Source of the DNA: JAAZGD01 sp964489555 | GTDB taxonomy: Bacteria; Bacillota; Clostridia; Peptostreptococcales; Anaerovoracaceae | DNA: 64,000 nt | Direction: 5' to 3' | Assembly: GCA_964489555.1 (NCBI GenBank) | Contig: CAZAZF010000005.1 | Coordinates: 1-64,000 of the forward strand | In this document: piece by piece, positions 59,688 through 64,000 of the stretch | Layout of the letters: every line of letters starts with the position of its first letter | Numbering within the stretch: the first letter of the stretch is position 1 | Notes under the pieces: model-generated | Seen by the model: the letters and a program-made list of their open reading frames with translations, nothing else | What the model was told of the DNA's origin: nothing | Databases searched by the model: none | Position numbers and translations under genes: made by a program

Positions 59688-60500
59688 CTACAAGGTAAAC
59701 CCTTGTGTTTTCAGGTAATGGTAGGAATCCCGCACCGCCTGATGAATCTCTTCCAGATTTTTGGGCCCCTCCTTAGTGAATTCAATTTCGATGGAAAAAG
59801 GACAATTGTTCTTAGCCGCCTTCAGTTTTTCAAAAATCATGGGAAAATCCACATACCCTTTTCCTAGAGCAGGGAAGTTCCATTCTTTGGGTTCCCCTGC
59901 TTTTTCCTTTAAGTGCATGTACCCGATTTTCTCCATGGCCACATCCAAATCTGCTTCCATATCCACATCCGCAAAAAAAATCACATTGGCGGTGTCATAA
60001 TTAATCAAGACCCGGGAGGAATCCACCAAATCTACAATCTCCCGTAGCACCTTGCCGGTGGCGTGATCTCCGTGAAGCTCCAGCACTAGCTTCATATTGT
60101 TTTCTTCTAAATAAGGAACCAAGCTCTTGACGGAACGGGCCACTTCTTCATTGGATGTGTGAACATGGTCTTTCAAGTGGGCTTCCCCGATAGATGAAAC
60201 GATGTATTCACATCCATAAAACGCCGCCAGCTTCATATTCATGATGAAGTCCGGAATCCTTTCTGGATCCATGAGGTTCGTGTGCCCGCTCATGGCAAAG
60301 GGATAAAGAGAAAGCTCTTTCATTTTTTCTTGAACACGAACCAACTGTTGAAACGGTTGGTTTGGGAAAACATGCTCCGTCCAACCCTTTGTGGCTGTCA
60401 ATTCTACATAGTGAAACCCCGCCTTGGCGATGCCCTCCAATGCTTCTTCGATGGAATAGCCGTGATAACAATTGGAATTGACCCCGATGATTCGATCCAT
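59688..60500 (-). CDS. Xylose-isomerase-like TIM-barrel protein (270 aa)
   Basis: A 270-residue TIM barrel of the sugar phosphate isomerase/epimerase group. Metal-ligand candidates are Glu in LVLELHGDH, Asp in INYDTANV, His in MHLKEKAG and Glu in SIEIEFT. It is the first gene of the sugar operon, behind a promoter with a 90-base leader. It is not a close copy of the second isomerase-type gene. Confidence 0.88.
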   Translation of the reverse strand: MDRIIGVNSNCYHGYSIEEALEGIAKAGFHYVELTATKGWTEHVFPNQPFQQLVRVQEKMKELSLYPFAMSGHTNLMDPERIPDFIMNMKLAAFYGCEYIVSSIGEAHLKDHVHTSNEEVARSVKSLVPYLEENNMKLVLELHGDHATGKVLREIVDLVDSSRVLINYDTANVIFFADVDMEADLDVAMEKIGYMHLKEKAGEPKEWNFPALGKGYVDFPMIFEKLKAAKNNCPFSIEIEFTKEGPKNLEEIHQAVRDSYHYLKTQGFTL

Positions 60501-60534
60501 ATTCCATTCCTCCTTTATATAGTTCTTTTTTTAC

Positions 60535-60548
60535 CCGCCCAAAGGCGG
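60535..60548 (-). repeat. GC-rich inverted repeat in the sugar-operon leader
   Basis: CCGCC-CAAA-GGCGG, about 40 bases before the first gene, flanked by two TTCTTTTTTTACC direct repeats (about 60524 and 60560). It could be a repressor site or leader hairpin; it is not a terminator for the sense strand because A, not U, follows. Confidence 0.45.
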
Positions 60549-60588
60549 TTTACACAATTCTTTTTTTACCTCTTTTTGAACACCTTCT

Positions 60589-60617
60589 ATTTTATCCCAA
60601 GAAATGGCCTCCTTCAA
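60589..60617 (-). promoter_or_regulatory. SigA-type promoter of the sugar-catabolism operon
   Basis: TTGAAG (60612-60617), 17-base spacer, TAAAAT (60589-60594), about 90 bases before the first isomerase-type gene. Confidence 0.7.
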
Positions 60618-60651
60618 CCCGTAAGACCTGTCATTGTATTCTTCTTTTGCC

Positions 60652-60660
60652 TGTTATAAT
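60652..60660 (+). promoter_or_regulatory. Extended -10 promoter of the YdcF-type gene
   Basis: TGTTATAAT, 37 bases before ATG 60697; TTGTAT at 60634 is spaced only 15 bases away. Confidence 0.6.
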
Positions 60661-60696
60661 ATAGAAGACAAATACAGAAAACCACGAGGAATGAAG

Positions 60697-61422
60697 ATGA
60701 CAAGAAAACCTTCCCAAAAAAGGGAATCCCACACAAAGCAACCCCAAAAAAAACGTGCCCATCTGGCACGAAATTTGTTTCTTTTCCCCCTTATTCTAGT
60801 AGTCCTGTTGCCCTTTCTAATTAATGGCTTTGTAATACAGCAAGGAAAAGCCCGAATGGTCTCATCCCAACAGTTGATTGCCCAAACAAACTCATACCAA
60901 TGCATCCTTGTTCTGGGGGCCGGACTACGCCCTGACGGCGGCCCCAGCCCCATGCTAAAAGATCGACTGGATTTAGCCATTTCTCTTTACGAGGCCCAAG
61001 TGGCACCTACTCTTCTTCTTTCAGGAGATCATGGAAAAAAATATTATGATGAAGTCAACTCCATGTTGGCCTACTGCTTGGCCCAAGGCGTTCCCAAAGA
61101 AGACATCTTCCTTGATCACGCCGGGTTTTCCACCTATGAGTCCATGGTGCGTGCTCAGAAAATTTTTCAAGTAAAACGGGCCGTGGTGGTCACCCAAGAG
61201 TACCATCTCTATCGCGCCTTATACATCGGCCGTCGGTTGGGTATTGACGTACAAGGTGCCTCGGCCACCTTGCGGGAATACCAAGGGCAAGCCGCCCGGG
61301 ACCAGCGGGAATTTTTTGCCCGAAACAAGGATTTTCTTCAAACCCTCACTTGGCCCGACCCAACCTATCTGGGAGAACCCATCCCCATTACGGGAGATAG
61401 TGCCTTAAGTCACGACCGGTGA
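60697..61422 (+). CDS. YdcF/SanA-like DUF218 membrane protein
   Basis: A 241-residue protein with a basic start, one membrane segment (about 28-50) and an extracellular DUF218 domain: VLGAGLRPDGGPSPMLKDRLD, LLLSGDHG, TYESMVRAQ and VVTQEYHLYRALYI. Relatives (SanA, YdcF, ElyC) affect envelope barrier or wall precursors, with activity uncertain. ATG 60697 follows GAGGA by 6 bases; the upstream ATG at 60691 is a less likely start. Confidence 0.87.
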   Translation: MTRKPSQKRESHTKQPQKKRAHLARNLFLFPLILVVLLPFLINGFVIQQGKARMVSSQQLIAQTNSYQCILVLGAGLRPDGGPSPMLKDRLDLAISLYEAQVAPTLLLSGDHGKKYYDEVNSMLAYCLAQGVPKEDIFLDHAGFSTYESMVRAQKIFQVKRAVVVTQEYHLYRALYIGRRLGIDVQGASATLREYQGQAARDQREFFARNKDFLQTLTWPDPTYLGEPIPITGDSALSHDR

Positions 61423-61450
61423 CACGAAATATCCTCCGCGCCTTCTTTTC

Positions 61451-61645
61451 CTATTTTGAAGAGGGGCTGCCGGAACCGTCTCCGGCCCCTTCACCCTGAC
61501 ACATGGTGGCTCCCGGACATCCGCTGCAAGCCATACCACAATTTCTTTTTCCCTGCTTTTTGTCTCTTACGATCTTCGCCACCACCCCTGCCACAATGGC
61601 GATTAGCGCCAACGAAACCAGCACTGTAGATAAAATTGAATACAT
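61451..61645 (-). CDS. FeoB-associated Cys-rich membrane peptide
   Basis: A 64-residue protein. A membrane helix (about 5-25) is followed by a basic stretch and a Cys-rich tail (NCGMACSGCPGATMC). This is the small protein often found after feoB in Firmicutes. It may handle Fe2+ at the membrane or act in place of FeoC, but its role is untested. Confidence 0.9.
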   Translation of the reverse strand: MYSILSTVLVSLALIAIVAGVVAKIVRDKKQGKRNCGMACSGCPGATMCQGEGAGDGSGSPSSK

Positions 61646-61680
61646 CTGTTTTCCCCTTTCTCCATATTGTCTTTATCTTC

Positions 61681-63843
61681 CTAGCATTTGTTTTCTGCTA
61701 ATTTCCCGGAACTGCAAGAGTTTCCTTTTTTTCGGAAAAGCAATATCCCCAAAAGGCCTAGCGTCAGGAATCCAAAAAAAGTGCCTATGGTGAAATTGCC
61801 GGTTATTACAAAAGTTCCTACTTGAAACACAATTAAGGCAATCGAATAGGCAAACAAGGTTTGGTATCCCAGAGCGAACCAAGTCCACTTAGGGCTGTTC
61901 ATTTCCCTCTTAATGGCGCCGATAGCCGCAAAGCAAGGAGCACATAGCAGATTGAATACCAGGAAGGAGTAGGCAGACAATGTAGTAAACCCGGCTGCCA
62001 TAGCTCCCCAGATTTCTACCCCGTTTTCCGAAACCTGAGCCATTCCATAAAGAACGCCCAAGGTTCCCACCACATTTTCCTTGGCAACAAAACCAGTAAT
62101 GGTGGCCACTGCAGTTTGCCAATTTCCCCAACCCAAGGGGACAAAGAGAGGTGCCATCAGGCCACCCACCGCGGCCAAAAATCCCTGGTCTAAATCCTCT
62201 ACCATTTCCACTCCTCCGGAAGACCATCCGAAGTTGGATAAAAACCAGATGACAATGGTAGCCAGCAATACGATGGTTCCTGCCTTCTTTATAAAGCTAT
62301 ATCCTCTTTCCCAAGTACTTCGTGCCACATTTCCCAATAAGGGAGGATGATAAGAGGGCAGCTCCATCACAAAGGGAGACGGTTCTCCAGAGAACATTTT
62401 GGTTTTCTTCAAAATCACCCCGCTGACAATAATGGCGCCAATGCCCACAAAGTAAGCGCTGGGAGCCACCCACCAGGCTCCTTGAAAGATGGCTCCGGCA
62501 ATTAAGGCTATAATAGGGAGCTTGGCTCCACAAGGAACGAAAGTGGTGGTCATCACCGTCATACGACGATCGTTTTCGCTTTCAATGGTTCGGGATGCCA
62601 TCACCCCCGGCACTCCACATCCGGTTCCTACCAACATAGGAATAAAGGATTTTCCGGACAACCCGAATTTACGAAACAATCGATCCATGATAAAAGCCAC
62701 TCTTGCCATATACCCGCAGCCTTCCAATAACGCCAAGAAGGCAAATAGCACAAACATCTGTGGAACGAACCCCAACACCGCACCCACTCCGGCCACAATT
62801 CCATCGAGAATCAATCCGTTAAGCCAAGGGGCTGTGTTGAGAAACAACAAAAGGCTCTCCACCCCTCCGGGCACCCAGTCTCCAAAGAGCACTTCATTGG
62901 TCCAGTCCGTCACAAATGCCCCTACTGTAGTAACCGACACATAGTAAACCACAAACATCACCAAAGCAAAAATAGGAAGAGCAAGCCACTTGTGGGTTAC
63001 AATGCGATCGATGCGATCCGATGGTGTCAAAAGACTGTTGTTTTTTCTTCGGTAATTCCCTTTGGTTAATCGAGTCACATATTCATATCGCGCATTGGTA
63101 ACCAGACTTTCCGCATCGTCTTGAAGAGATTCTTCACAGCGCCGGATTTCCTCTTCCGCCTTGTCTAAAAACGCCTTCTTTTCTTCCGAAGAAAGATTCA
63201 CATGTTTCCAAATTTTTTCATCCCGCTCAAAAACCTTTACAGAAAACCATCGCAATTGCTTTTCCGGAACACCGTCTCGCAATCCATCTTCTATATGAGC
63301 CAGGGCATGTTCAATATGGCCTCCCAACGGATGAGGATCTTTAGGCGACACCGTTTTCCCCACCGCCTCCATAGCCATTTGTGCTGCCTGAAAAATACCG
63401 GTTCCTTTCAAAGCCGATATCTCTACCGCTTCCTGTCCCAAATCTTCGGTCAACCCCTTCACATCAATGTGATCTCCATTTTTTTCTACCACATCCATCA
63501 TGTTAATCGCCAGAACCATGGGAATGCCCAGCTCTGACAATTGGGTGGTGAGATACAGATTTCTTTCCAGATTGGTTCCGTCAATCAAATTTAAAATAAC
63601 GTCCGGTTTTTCTTCCACTAAATAATTTCGAGCCACCACCTCTTCCAAGGTATAAGGAGAAAGGGAATAAATTCCAGGCAGATCCACAATTCGTACTTTC
63701 GGATGACCTTTTAAAAACCCTTCTTTTTTTTCCACCGTAACCCCTGGCCAGTTTCCCACATATTGGTTGGATCCTGTCAACGCATTAAAAAGGGTGGTTT
63801 TCCCCGAGTTAGGATTTCCCGCTAGCGCAATTCTTATTTCCAT
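61681..63843 (-). CDS. feoB: Ferrous iron transporter FeoB
   Basis: A 720-residue transporter. The N-terminal GTPase domain has G1 GNPNSGKTT, G3 DLPGIYSLS and G4 NMMD, then a helical guanine-dissociation region. The membrane part shows the two Gate motifs (GCGYMARVAF and LVGTGCGVPG). It imports Fe2+ with GTP. The C-terminus is short and basic. It overlaps feoA by 10 bases. Confidence 0.96.
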   Translation of the reverse strand: MEIRIALAGNPNSGKTTLFNALTGSNQYVGNWPGVTVEKKEGFLKGHPKVRIVDLPGIYSLSPYTLEEVVARNYLVEEKPDVILNLIDGTNLERNLYLTTQLSELGIPMVLAINMMDVVEKNGDHIDVKGLTEDLGQEAVEISALKGTGIFQAAQMAMEAVGKTVSPKDPHPLGGHIEHALAHIEDGLRDGVPEKQLRWFSVKVFERDEKIWKHVNLSSEEKKAFLDKAEEEIRRCEESLQDDAESLVTNARYEYVTRLTKGNYRRKNNSLLTPSDRIDRIVTHKWLALPIFALVMFVVYYVSVTTVGAFVTDWTNEVLFGDWVPGGVESLLLFLNTAPWLNGLILDGIVAGVGAVLGFVPQMFVLFAFLALLEGCGYMARVAFIMDRLFRKFGLSGKSFIPMLVGTGCGVPGVMASRTIESENDRRMTVMTTTFVPCGAKLPIIALIAGAIFQGAWWVAPSAYFVGIGAIIVSGVILKKTKMFSGEPSPFVMELPSYHPPLLGNVARSTWERGYSFIKKAGTIVLLATIVIWFLSNFGWSSGGVEMVEDLDQGFLAAVGGLMAPLFVPLGWGNWQTAVATITGFVAKENVVGTLGVLYGMAQVSENGVEIWGAMAAGFTTLSAYSFLVFNLLCAPCFAAIGAIKREMNSPKWTWFALGYQTLFAYSIALIVFQVGTFVITGNFTIGTFFGFLTLGLLGILLFRKKGNSCSSGKLAENKC

Positions 63844-64000
63844 CCCGGATCCTCCTCTCTTTCTTCCACTTCCACCATGGCCGCATCTTCTCCACGAATG
63901 GACAACTCATAGCCTCTTACTCTCAACTCCAAAGGATCCCCCAAGGGGGCTTTTTTTCGAACATAAATGGGAGTACCTTTGGTCAACCCCATGTCCATAA
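63834..64000 (-). CDS. feoA: FeoA, partial
   Basis: The C-terminal about 54 residues of an SH3-like FeoA protein, cut by the window end. The MDMGLTKGTPIYV, APLGDPLELRVRGYELS and final acidic segment are family-typical. FeoA assists FeoB. The stop codon (63834-63836) lies inside feoB by 10 bases. Confidence 0.88.
   Translation of the reverse strand, partial: MDMGLTKGTPIYVRKKAPLGDPLELRVRGYELSIRGEDAAMVEVEEREEDPGWK

Noticed and set aside
60535..60570. Catabolite-responsive (cre) site in the sugar-operon leader
   Set aside because: TGTAAACCG is only a partial match to the cre consensus and the second half does not fit.
1..64000. CRISPR arrays, insertion sequences, integrases, phage genes
   Set aside because: No regularly spaced repeats, transposase or integrase motifs, or att-like direct repeats were seen.

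Overview
The window looks like a chromosomal segment of an anaerobic, spore-former-type Gram-positive bacterium (class Clostridia). The reasons are the gene order rpsF-ssb-rpsR / DUF2232-gdpP-rplI-dnaB-dnaD / walR-walK / rnmV-rsmA, low-to-medium GC, strong AGGAGG-type ribosome binding sites, a hybrid-cluster protein with its ferredoxin and Crp/Fnr regulator, FeoA/FeoB iron uptake, and lipoprotein-type solute-binding proteins. I saw no rRNA, CRISPR array, insertion sequence, integrase or phage module. One tRNA is present. Most genes lie on the minus strand.

Region 1 (1-2.6 kb): an anchored alpha/beta hydrolase and a LUD-domain protein on plus, then a tandem DUF6506-type protein and a tRNA-Val(GAC) gene on minus. 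Region 2 (2.6-11.5 kb): a catabolic cluster for cyclic amides or ureido compounds. It has an M20 carbamoylase-type hydrolase, a dihydropyrimidinase/hydantoinase, a DUF3830 cyclophilin-fold protein, a YtcJ-type amidohydrolase, a nitrilase-family C-N hydrolase and an NhaC-family transporter. A PAS/AAA+ sigma-54 activator (with GAFTGA) sits upstream, and a near-perfect sigma-54 promoter lies in front of the transporter gene. The DUF3830-hydantoinase-M20 half has its own sigma-A-type promoter behind a hairpin.

Region 3 (11.5-22 kb): a lipoprotein of unknown function, an SGNH esterase, DUF1846, a carboxy-terminal processing protease, DUF1934, D-Ala-D-Ala ligase, a phosphosugar mutase, an HtrA protease and an AlkD-like protein. 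Region 4 (22-43.7 kb): a nearly unbroken minus-strand array of core genes. It runs from rpsF-ssb-rpsR through DUF2232-gdpP-rplI-dnaB-dnaD, a very large M23 peptidase, walRK, a DivIC-like protein, rnmV, rsmA, an LtaS-like enzyme, an aroE-aroK fusion, aroB, tadA, an Ig-like membrane protein and ispE to a GntR regulator. Several members have unusual architectures: gdpP lacks its membrane segments, the DnaD protein ends in a helicase-loader zinc motif with no AAA+ domain, and the M23 protein has a cytosolic charged extension of about 500 residues.

Region 5 (43.8-50.2 kb): a ribbon-helix-helix mini-protein with an SPFH protein, the Crp/Fnr-ferredoxin-Hcp nitrosative-stress module, and pyrG behind a leader hairpin. 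Region 6 (50.2-60.6 kb): an amino-acid permease, then a sugar module made of a ribose-type ABC importer, a ROK kinase, two Gfo/Idh/MocA dehydrogenases and two TIM-barrel isomerase-type enzymes. The pattern resembles 3-keto-sugar (for example levoglucosan-type) catabolism. Region 7 (60.6-64 kb): a SanA/YdcF-type envelope protein and the feoA-feoB-Cys-rich-peptide operon, with feoA cut by the window edge.

No intergenic gap is longer than about 300 bases. The larger ones (5707-5951, 9898-10126, 15355-15562, 42491-42664, 45829-46040, 50035-50269, 60501-60696) hold the promoters, hairpins and palindromes listed.
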